Of a stretch of DNA of 64,000 nucleotides, positions 40,347-47,447 are shown piece after piece; position 1 is the first letter of the stretch; each line of letters begins with the position of its first letter. Origin of the DNA: Bryobacterales bacterium (GTDB lineage: Bacteria; Acidobacteriota; Terriglobia; Bryobacterales; Bryobacteraceae); assembly GCA_020852175.1 (NCBI GenBank), contig JADZBH010000018.1, positions 1 through 64,000 of the forward strand. The letters are read 5' to 3'. Both the position numbers and the translations under genes were made by a program. The notes under the pieces are model-generated. The model was not told where the DNA came from and searched no databases. It was given only the letters and a program-made list of their open reading frames with translations.

Positions 40347-41537
40347 ATGGAAACACTCCAGTACATCGTTTCGCACCCCTGGTTCACGCCGCTGGTGATG
40401 ACTGCGCTCATCATCCTTGTTTTTCCGCTGCTGGCCGGCTATATCGTGCTGGTGGAGCGCAAGGTGCTGGCCGACATGCAGGTGCGCCTGGGGCCCATGC
40501 GCGTGGGACCGCACGGACTGCTGCAGCCCATCGCCGACGCACTGAAGCTGCTGCTGAAGGAAGACATCATTCCCGCCGAGTCGGACAAGGCCATCTTCTG
40601 GTTCGCTCCGCTCATCTCCACCTTCACGGCGTTGACGGCCTTCTGCGTCATTCCGTTCTCCAGCGGCATCTTCGTCGCCGACGTGAACGTCGGACTGCTG
40701 ATCATCTCCGCCATGAGCTCGGTGGGCATACTCGGCATCGTACTCGGCGGTTGGGCTTCCAACAGCCACTACTCTCTGCTGGGCGCGCTGCGCAGCGCGG
40801 CCCAGTTGGTGAGCTACGAGGTGGCGCTGGCCCTGGCGTTGCTCTCCGGCGTCATGTCGGCCGGCACGTTGAGCATGACCGGAATCGTCCGCGCGCAGCA
40901 GGAACGGCAGATCTGGTTCGTCTTTGACAACTACGGACTGATGATCGTTCCCTTCGTCGTCTATGTCATCTCGGCGGTGGCCGAAACCAACCGGGCGCCG
41001 TTCGACCTGCCCGAAGCCGAATCCGAACTCGTCGCCGGCTTCCACACCGAGTACAGCGGTTTCCGCTGGGCGCTTTACTTCCTGGCCGAGTACGCCAACA
41101 TCTTCGTGGTGTCCTCCGTGGCCGTGACACTGTTTCTGGGCGGCTGGCTGCGGCCGTTTCCCAACGTGTCCTGGCTCGAACTGCCATTGAACCGCGGTTT
41201 TCCGGCCCTGCTGTTTCTTGCGATCGGCCTGGGCAGCCTGCGCCTGGCGCGGAAGCTCGTCTGGCGGCCGCACGCCATCGGCATGGCCGCCGTGGCACTG
41301 GCGGTGCTCGCGCTGGCCGGGTTGATTCTGATTCCGGCCGTGAACGCCGCCGTGAGCGCTCCGTTCTGGTTCCTGCTGAAGGTGGGCTGCTTCGTGTACG
41401 CCATGATCTGGTTCCGCGGCACCTTCCCGCGCTTCCGCTACGACCAGTTGATGAACATCGGTTGGAAGATCATGATTCCGGTCGCGCTCGCCTCCATCTT
41501 CCTGAACGCCGTGGTGGGCATGTGGCGTGCCGGTTGA
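40347..41537 (+). CDS. nuoH: NADH-quinone oxidoreductase subunit H, with extra helices
   Basis: The 396-residue protein shows all NuoH landmarks: ERKVLADMQVRLGPMRVGP, LLKEDIIPAESDK, AETNRAPFDLPEAESELVAG and GFHTEYSGFRWALYFLAEYA. It links the quinone site to the membrane arm. It is about 60-70 residues longer than the usual 325-345; the extra sequence lies between FLGGWLRPFP and FRGTFPRFRYDQLM and adds about two hydrophobic segments. Its place at the end of the operon, after nuoN, is unusual. Confidence 0.95.
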   Translation: METLQYIVSHPWFTPLVMTALIILVFPLLAGYIVLVERKVLADMQVRLGPMRVGPHGLLQPIADALKLLLKEDIIPAESDKAIFWFAPLISTFTALTAFCVIPFSSGIFVADVNVGLLIISAMSSVGILGIVLGGWASNSHYSLLGALRSAAQLVSYEVALALALLSGVMSAGTLSMTGIVRAQQERQIWFVFDNYGLMIVPFVVYVISAVAETNRAPFDLPEAESELVAGFHTEYSGFRWALYFLAEYANIFVVSSVAVTLFLGGWLRPFPNVSWLELPLNRGFPALLFLAIGLGSLRLARKLVWRPHAIGMAAVALAVLALAGLILIPAVNAAVSAPFWFLLKVGCFVYAMIWFRGTFPRFRYDQLMNIGWKIMIPVALASIFLNAVVGMWRAG

Positions 41538-41696
41538 TCCGCGATGGACGAAAAAATGACGGCGCCGGCAGTACCTTTTTCCAACTGCCGCGTCACTTGC
41601 TACCTGAGAGAACAACGTCTTCGCGCGGACGCCCTTTCCCCAACCATCCAATCGTTCCGCGCGGAGGCGCTCTCGCGCCGGCGGCGCTCGAACTTC

Positions 41697-42389
41697 TTAC
41701 CGTAAGGCATCCTCGCGGATACGAGGCGGCTTCGGTATGCCCCGGTTCAGAAACTCCACCAAAGGCAGCATGGCGAGAAAGTGTTTGCCGATGAGGCGTG
41801 CGAAGCCGGGCCTGGATGCCTCCTTCGCGTCCAGCGTAACGTCGTAGTACCACTGCTTCCGCTTGATGAATTCGATGGCCGGATGCGTGGCGGCGAAGCC
41901 CTTGGGCGGACGCTGGAGGGTGGTTCCGTGCAACGGGCCGCACAGTGTCTTCGCCGCGCGGGCGTTCAGGATGGAGTGCAACTCCTGGTGATGTCCGGCG
42001 ATGAAGGTGCGCAGGGCGAGCAGCGTTTTCGGCTCGGCGGCGTAGACGCCGCCTGCCACGAGCGCTTCGCTGGCCGAGACATGGAAGTACAACGAGCCCC
42101 CGGCGAGCTTGGCCATCCCCCGTTTGGGAAACAGGGCGCCGAGATGAGTCTTGTAGGGCGTCTTATCGGCGCTGAAACGGGTGTCGCGGTAGATGCGGAA
42201 GATCGCTTTCCCGGGCTCGGTCACATAGTCCGGCGCGGCCTGGGCGAGCGTGGCGTTCAACTCTCCGACGAGGGCTTCCATGGGCGAGCGAAGATACTCG
42301 TCGAACTCCTGTTTGTGCTCCTGGAACCACTCGCGGTTGTTATTGCGTTTCAGTTGGGCGAGAAAGCGGAGGCCAGAGGGAGGAATCAT
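41697..42389 (-). CDS. DUF2461 (TIGR02453) family protein
   Basis: The 230-residue protein shows the family core: FLAQLKRNNNREWFQEHKQE near the start, IFRIYRDTRFSADKTPYKTH in the middle, then GSLYFHVSASEALVAGGVY. The biochemical function of this family is unknown. It is divergent from murB; its start lies 33 bases from the murB start, with overlapping -10-like sequences between them. Confidence 0.9.
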   Translation of the reverse strand: MIPPSGLRFLAQLKRNNNREWFQEHKQEFDEYLRSPMEALVGELNATLAQAAPDYVTEPGKAIFRIYRDTRFSADKTPYKTHLGALFPKRGMAKLAGGSLYFHVSASEALVAGGVYAAEPKTLLALRTFIAGHHQELHSILNARAAKTLCGPLHGTTLQRPPKGFAATHPAIEFIKRKQWYYDVTLDAKEASRPGFARLIGKHFLAMLPLVEFLNRGIPKPPRIREDALR

Positions 42390-42402
42390 GGAAGTAACCC
42401 GA

Positions 42403-42408
42403 TATACT
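42403..42408 (+). promoter_or_regulatory. -10 box TATACT upstream of murB
   Basis: TATACT (five of six) ends 14 bases before the GTG at 42423. The complementary strand of the same stretch reads TAGTATATC, which may serve the divergent DUF2461 gene. Confidence 0.4.
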
Positions 42409-42422
42409 AGATCATTCTAATC

Positions 42423-43394
42423 GTGCGGAGTCCTTCTCTCTTGACAGAATTCGCCCAACAGCTTCATTGTCTCGGACTTGACGTGCGGCAGGGCGTTCCG
42501 CTCAGCGAGATGACGCGTTTCCAGATGGGAGGCGCGGCGGAAATCCTCGCCGAAACCTCGGAAGAGGCCCTTTTCGTGAAAGCTGTCCGCGCGGTGAGAG
42601 CCATCGGCGTGCCGTGGCTCGCACTGGGGGGCGGCACGAACCTGATCGCCTCCGGCGAGGGCTTCCGGGGGGTGATTCTCCGCTACCGCGGCGCGCGGAT
42701 CGAGATGGGCGAGCGGTATGTGCATGTGGAGTCGGGCGCTGAGTTGCAGAGCCTGGTGGACTTCACGATCGCGCAGGGGCTGGCCGGGTTGCACACGATG
42801 ACGCGGATTCCGGGCTGGGTGGGCGGCGCGATCTACGGCAATGCGGGAGCGTATGGCCACTCGATCGGAACGTGTATCGAAGGCGTGCGCTTTTTCGACG
42901 GGCGGGTGCTGCGCGGACTGGACCGCCAGGGGTGCGAGTTCGCCTACCGGGACAGCATTTTCAAGCGGAACAAGGACTGGATCATCCTTTCGGCCGTGCT
43001 GGCGCTGCCGCCGGGCGATGGCGAGGCGATGCGCCGCCGGGCGGAGGAGATCCGTTCCCTGCGCGACGCCAAGTATCCGCCCACGATGCGCTGCGCGGGC
43101 AGCATCTTCAAGAATCTGCTGGTGGCGGGCTTGCCGAAGGACCTGATGTTGAGCCTGCCGCCGGGTGTGGTGGTGGAAGGGAAACTGCCGGCTGGATGGC
43201 TGCTGGAGCAGGTGGGCGCCAAGGGCATGCGGCGAGGCGGCATTCAGGTGGCGGCCTATCACGCCAACACGGTGTACAACGACGGCGGCGGCACGCCTGC
43301 TGAGTTGTGCGGGCTGATCGCGGAGTTGAAGGAACTCGTACGCGAGCGGTTTGGCATCCTGCTGGAGGAAGAGGTGCAGTACGTAGGCTTCTAG
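42423..43394 (+). CDS. murB: UDP-N-acetylenolpyruvoylglucosamine reductase
   Basis: The product (323 residues from GTG at 42423; a TTG at 42441 is an alternative) reduces UDP-GlcNAc-enolpyruvate to UDP-MurNAc with FAD and NADPH in peptidoglycan synthesis. Landmarks are TRFQMGGAAE, ALGGGTNLIASG, the FAD loop PGWVGGAIYGNAGAYG, YRDSIFKRNKDWIILSA and MRCAGSIFKN with the catalytic serine, then LLEQVGAKGMRRGG. No other mur genes are adjacent. Its end overlaps the convergent malQ by four bases. Confidence 0.95.
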   Translation: MRSPSLLTEFAQQLHCLGLDVRQGVPLSEMTRFQMGGAAEILAETSEEALFVKAVRAVRAIGVPWLALGGGTNLIASGEGFRGVILRYRGARIEMGERYVHVESGAELQSLVDFTIAQGLAGLHTMTRIPGWVGGAIYGNAGAYGHSIGTCIEGVRFFDGRVLRGLDRQGCEFAYRDSIFKRNKDWIILSAVLALPPGDGEAMRRRAEEIRSLRDAKYPPTMRCAGSIFKNLLVAGLPKDLMLSLPPGVVVEGKLPAGWLLEQVGAKGMRRGGIQVAAYHANTVYNDGGGTPAELCGLIAELKELVRERFGILLEEEVQYVGF

Positions 43395-45634
43395 CCTGCC
43401 GCCGGCGTGCGATGGGAACGGCTGAGCCAGTGGCTGAGCATGGCGGCGAAGTCGAGGGCATGCGCGTCCTGGCTTAGCTGTTCGACGCTGTACTTCATCT
43501 TGCGCCGCCAGTTCGGGTACTGGTGCGTGGTGGCGGGCAGGTTTTGCTGATCGATCTCCTTGGTGAGGTCCTCCTGATTCAGGGTGAGCAGCATGGAGGG
43601 CGTTAGAGCGAGGAAGCCAATGATGGCGTTGTGGAGTTCGCCGGTCAATTCGGGCAGCAGTTCGGCCTGGCGGGGGTAGCCGGGCGGCAGCAGGGCCTGT
43701 TCATGGAGCGCGTCGAGCATGTGCTGTTTATCGCGAAGGCGGCTGGCGCGCATGTGGCTGGCGGCCTCGCCGCCCGGAAGGAGTCCGGCGCGTTCGCGGG
43801 CGTCGATGTCGCGGCCGCACCAGAAGCCGGCCAGCGTGGGCAGGTCGTGGGTCGTTGAACTGACCAGGGCCTGTCGCGGGTAATCGCCGGGGGGGATGAG
43901 CGAACCGTCCTCGCGGCGCTCGAAATAGAAGAGGCGGTAGCTGAGGATGCCGAAGCGGTCCAGCATCTCTCTCATGCGGGGTTCGACGGTGCCCAGGTCT
44001 TCGCCTACGATCAACACCTTCTGGCGCACGCTTTCGAGGGCGAGCACGCGGAGCAGGTCCTCGGCATTGTCGCGTACATAGGCTCCGGTGCGTGCGTCGA
44101 AGCCGTCGGGGATCCAGTAGAGGCGGAAGAGCCGCATGACGTGATCCAGGCGCAAGGCTCCGCCGTGGCGTGCGCTGAGGCGGATGGAGTCGGCGAAGCG
44201 GCGGTAGCCGTCGGCGAGGTGCCGTTCCTTGTTGGGGGGCGGGAAGCTCCAGTCCTGGCCGTTCGGAGAAAAGTCGTCGGGCGGCGAGCCTACCCGGCAG
44301 CCCTCGACGAAGAAGCCGCGGGCGGACCAGAGGTCGGCGCCGCAACTGTCGTTGGCCAGGGGCAGATCGTGGAAGAGTCCGATTTCCAGGCCGCGGTCGA
44401 GGGCGTGGCGCTGGGCGGCTTCGGCCTGGAGGTCGAGTTGCCACTGGACGAATTTGTAGAAGAGGATGGCGCGGGGGTGGGAGCGCTGGAAGTCGCGGCA
44501 GGCGGTCGAGCCGGGGTCGCGGTACTCCTCGGGCCACTGGGGCCAAACCCAGACCTCCGGGAGTTTCTTATGGAGCCAGTGGTCCAGGGCGGAGAACAGG
44601 GCGTACTCATCCAGGCGTGCGCCTTCGCGAGCCAGGTAGCGGGCAAAGGCCATGCCGGGTCCGGTTTCAGCGAGCCAGTCGGCGCGGTAGAACTCGCGGA
44701 AGGCCAGCAGCAGGAAGAGCCGCTTCAGCCGGGCGGCACGTTCGTACTCGACGAATTCGCTGCCGTTCAGCGCGTCGATCTCCGCGCGTACGGGTTCGGA
44801 GGCGAGCAGCCGGGCCGCCCAGCGGGAGCGTGGGAAGCCATCGACGGCGGGGACGTCCAGGTAGAGGAAGTTGCGGTAGAAGATGGTGCTGGGCAGATAG
44901 GGGCTGGTGTTGTACGGCTGGCGGTTGAAGATGGCGTGCAGCGGATTGAGCGCGACGAAGCTGCCGCTGGCGTGTGTGGCGACCCAGTCAATGATGCCCT
45001 TGAGGGCGGTGAAGTCGCCGCAGCCCCAGGTGGAGGCCGAGTGGACGCCATAGAGGCTGACGGCAAGCCCGGCGCGCTTTTCGCCGCGTTCGAGGGAAGG
45101 CGGCAGGTAGGCGCGCGACGGGCAGACGATCAGGCGCGTCCGCGCCTGGACAACCGCTCCGGATGCGGCGTTCCAGCGCAGGTGCAGCGTGTGATAGCCA
45201 AGGGGGAGAGAGGCGTGAGTCCAGGAGCGTTCGGTGCGGCCTTCCGCGGCCGCGGTTTCGGCCAGCGAGAGCCAATCCAGCCCGCCTTCCTCGACGCCGC
45301 CGGTTTCCAGTTCGAGACGCCAGCGCAGCGTGGCGGCGTCGCCGGGTGCGCGCAGCGGGACGCGGATGTCCTGCCGGTCGACGACGGCGACGGGCGGTGC
45401 GAGCCGCGACCAGGAATCGGCCGCTCGGCGGGCGAGCGATTGGGCGAGCGCCGCAGCGCTCGAGGCGTCCAGACCCATGGCGCCCAGGAGGCGCTGCGCC
45501 AGATCGGACGTTAATTCATGGCGATTGCCGAAAATGTCCCAGTATTCGGGTTGAATGCCATGGCTTTCGGCGGCGGCGCGGAGGCGGGATTCAAAATCAC
45601 GGACGGGATCCTCCGGCTGGTGGGGGGCGGTCAT
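43391..45634 (-). CDS. malQ: 4-alpha-glucanotransferase (amylomaltase)
   Basis: The 747-residue protein is a glycoside hydrolase family 77 enzyme with an N-terminal beta-rich extension of roughly 170 residues. Catalytic residues lie in GALRLDHVMRLFRLYW (nucleophile Asp), VLIVGEDLGTVEPRM (acid/base Glu) and SSTTHDLPTLAGFW (third Asp). It rearranges maltodextrins in glycogen or starch metabolism. It lies 32 bases after an unknown gene on the same strand, so it may share a transcript with the protease cassette upstream, perhaps only by chance. Confidence 0.94.
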   Translation of the reverse strand: MTAPHQPEDPVRDFESRLRAAAESHGIQPEYWDIFGNRHELTSDLAQRLLGAMGLDASSAAALAQSLARRAADSWSRLAPPVAVVDRQDIRVPLRAPGDAATLRWRLELETGGVEEGGLDWLSLAETAAAEGRTERSWTHASLPLGYHTLHLRWNAASGAVVQARTRLIVCPSRAYLPPSLERGEKRAGLAVSLYGVHSASTWGCGDFTALKGIIDWVATHASGSFVALNPLHAIFNRQPYNTSPYLPSTIFYRNFLYLDVPAVDGFPRSRWAARLLASEPVRAEIDALNGSEFVEYERAARLKRLFLLLAFREFYRADWLAETGPGMAFARYLAREGARLDEYALFSALDHWLHKKLPEVWVWPQWPEEYRDPGSTACRDFQRSHPRAILFYKFVQWQLDLQAEAAQRHALDRGLEIGLFHDLPLANDSCGADLWSARGFFVEGCRVGSPPDDFSPNGQDWSFPPPNKERHLADGYRRFADSIRLSARHGGALRLDHVMRLFRLYWIPDGFDARTGAYVRDNAEDLLRVLALESVRQKVLIVGEDLGTVEPRMREMLDRFGILSYRLFYFERREDGSLIPPGDYPRQALVSSTTHDLPTLAGFWCGRDIDARERAGLLPGGEAASHMRASRLRDKQHMLDALHEQALLPPGYPRQAELLPELTGELHNAIIGFLALTPSMLLTLNQEDLTKEIDQQNLPATTHQYPNWRRKMKYSVEQLSQDAHALDFAAMLSHWLSRSHRTPAAG

Positions 45635-45666
45635 GGGTATCTCATTATTGTAGTGGGACGGAGGGT

Positions 45667-47028
45667 CTAGGCCGCGGCTGGATCTTGCGCATCCTCCTCC
45701 GGGGGGGCCGGACCGCGCGTGGCGTGCAGCACAAGGGGCATGGACGCGGCGCCCGCGGCGTCCTTACGGCGGAGCGTGATGGCGAGGCGGACGGGTTCGG
45801 GCGAAAGCGCCGAGGAGGCTTCCAGCAGGATGAGACCGTTGAGCGCCTGCGCCTGGCGGCCATCCCACCAGCGCCGGAAGCGTGCATCGAGCGTGGCGTG
45901 CATGGTGCGTGCGCGCCGCACGACGCCAGTAAGCTCGGACAGCGTGGCGTGTTCATGGAAGCCGGCGGCGAAGTTCACGAACTGGTCGATGAGCCAGGCT
46001 TCGTTGGCCAGAAGCGTGCATAAGCGTTTGGGCCGCTGGCTAAATTCGGCGGCCCATTTGGAATGCCAGCGCGGGTGAAGCTGTTCGGCGATGGGGTGGC
46101 CAAGCGCGGCGAGCGTGGGATACCAGAGCTGCAACTGGCGTTGTATGCGGCGCGTGGCGTAGGAGAGGGCATGTTTCAGGCTGGATGAGTCGAGGGCATC
46201 GTAGGTGTAGCAGCGGCGCGAGCGGGCCAGCAGGGGGGGCAGGGAAGAGTAGGCCAGCAGGGAGACGGCCTCGCGGGGATGGTGGAAGAGAGCGCCATCA
46301 CCGGTCCAGAGAACGGGGAGCCAGCGGCGGACGGCTGCCTGGATGGCGGTGGAGATGCGGGAGAGGTGTTTGAAGAAGTCGTAGGCGCGTTCGGGGCCGA
46401 GCCCATACCAGCAGGCGGCGGCCGAGCCGTGCAGCGTCACGTCGTAGCGAATGTGAAAGAGGGCGTTGGAGGGCCAGGCGGGCAGGGGATCGCAGGAGCC
46501 GTAGGCTTCGAGCAGAGGTGTGAGCAGAGCGCGGGCGTAAGCGCCGCCGAGTTGCTGATCGAAGGACCAGGCCAGCGGCGGGAGATCGGTTTCCCCGCGC
46601 GAGGCGGCGAGCCAGCCGGCCGCCATGGTGCGGGGAAAGCCCGCGGATTCGGTTTCCCCGGTAGCCTCGCGCCAATGGGCCAGGCGCGCGGTGGTGGTGC
46701 GGCGGTCCAGGCAGGGCATGTCGAGATCGACAACCGGGGTGGTTTCATCGCCGGGCGGCCTGGCGTGTAGCAAGGCGGGAAGACACCGGGCGGCAAGATG
46801 GTAGAGGCGGGCGCGAAGGGCGTGCAGCTCGGAATCGGGAAGGCCGAGCCGCAGACCATCGTCGAGAGGCATCCAGGAGAGCATGCCCACGTCCAGGGCG
46901 GGATTGAGGTAGGCCAGCGCGGGCGTCGAGGTTGTGTGAAACACAGGCAGACGGAGGACGCCGTTGGTGGCCTCCTCGACTGTGCAGAGGCGTATGTGAA
47001 ACGCGGTGGTTTGAGGAGAAGTGTTCAT
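45667..47028 (-). CDS. Unknown protein downstream of the CHAT/subtilisin pair
   Basis: From the ATG at 47028 this encodes 453 residues with no signal peptide or membrane segment. The composition is rich in Trp, His, Arg and Leu, with helical stretches in the second half (SLKHALSYATRRIQRQLQLW, RLCTLLANEAWLIDQFVNFA). A short Asp-rich segment (VVDLDMPCLDRRTT) is near residue 100. The C-terminal 20 residues are acidic and Pro/Ala-rich. I recognise no family. It is on the same strand as the two protease genes and the small gene upstream, with 86 bases of spacing, so it may be part of that cassette. Confidence 0.7.
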   Translation of the reverse strand: MNTSPQTTAFHIRLCTVEEATNGVLRLPVFHTTSTPALAYLNPALDVGMLSWMPLDDGLRLGLPDSELHALRARLYHLAARCLPALLHARPPGDETTPVVDLDMPCLDRRTTTARLAHWREATGETESAGFPRTMAAGWLAASRGETDLPPLAWSFDQQLGGAYARALLTPLLEAYGSCDPLPAWPSNALFHIRYDVTLHGSAAACWYGLGPERAYDFFKHLSRISTAIQAAVRRWLPVLWTGDGALFHHPREAVSLLAYSSLPPLLARSRRCYTYDALDSSSLKHALSYATRRIQRQLQLWYPTLAALGHPIAEQLHPRWHSKWAAEFSQRPKRLCTLLANEAWLIDQFVNFAAGFHEHATLSELTGVVRRARTMHATLDARFRRWWDGRQAQALNGLILLEASSALSPEPVRLAITLRRKDAAGAASMPLVLHATRGPAPPEEDAQDPAAA

Positions 47029-47114
47029 GGCGGTGACACTCGCGCCCTGAGTGTAGGGCACGGGAACGAAAAAACGGAGGGGCGGGGAGGGGGCGCCGGA
47101 GGAGGGACGGGGAG

Positions 47115-47387
47115 CTAAATGATGGCGAACTGGCGGGTTGACCCTGGCCGCGTGAATTTTTTCGCGGTTTGTGACCGGGTACGCGACAGGAAGCCGTTTA
47201 CGTCGCCGAGCGAGGCGAACAGGCCACGGAAATGCGGGCCGGAGCGGCTGGGCAGACGGCGCGCCGGGCGGAAGTCGCGCGCCGAGAAGAGGCTGGAGCG
47301 GGCGATGACGGCGACGCCCATGGGCCGGTATTCATGAGTGCCGGCGGCCCAGGCGGTGTCGTGGCTGGTCCAAAGAGCGAAGCCCAT
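47115..47387 (-). CDS. Small 90-residue protein between CHAT protease and unknown gene
   Basis: The frame starts 60 bases after the CHAT gene stop. Nearly all of its first 40 codons end in G or C (I count five exceptions), the pattern of real genes here, while the competing frames on the same strand give only Ala/Pro/Ser/Arg-rich products. The product starts MGFALWTSHDTAWAAG, contains GVAVIARSSLFSARDFRPAR and a basic tail. No family is recognised and no good ribosome site is seen, so the start is uncertain. Its place in a two-protease cassette makes it a candidate substrate or toxin-like effector, which is only a hypothesis. Confidence 0.5.
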   Translation of the reverse strand: MGFALWTSHDTAWAAGTHEYRPMGVAVIARSSLFSARDFRPARRLPSRSGPHFRGLFASLGDVNGFLSRTRSQTAKKFTRPGSTRQFAII

Positions 47388-47447
47388 GGGGGTGATCCCA
47401 TGATACCGGGCCGGCGGGGCCGCCGCTTTCCATTACCAACATGGGGG

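Noticed and set aside
41566..41590. Inverted repeat CGGCAGT/ACTGCCG after nuoH
   Set aside because: The run of T is in the loop rather than after the stem, so it does not look like an intrinsic terminator; it is only a weak hairpin.
41544..41705. 53-codon plus-strand frame just after nuoH (starts MDEKMTAPAVPF)
   Set aside because: It has no ribosome site, overlaps the end of the DUF2461 gene and has mixed third-position bias. It is most likely non-coding, although it lies in the 159-base gap after nuoH.
47198..47401. 67-codon minus-strand frame competing with the 90-residue gene
   Set aside because: Its product is almost only Ala, Pro, Ser and Arg, and its codon positions fit a shadow of the 90-residue frame.
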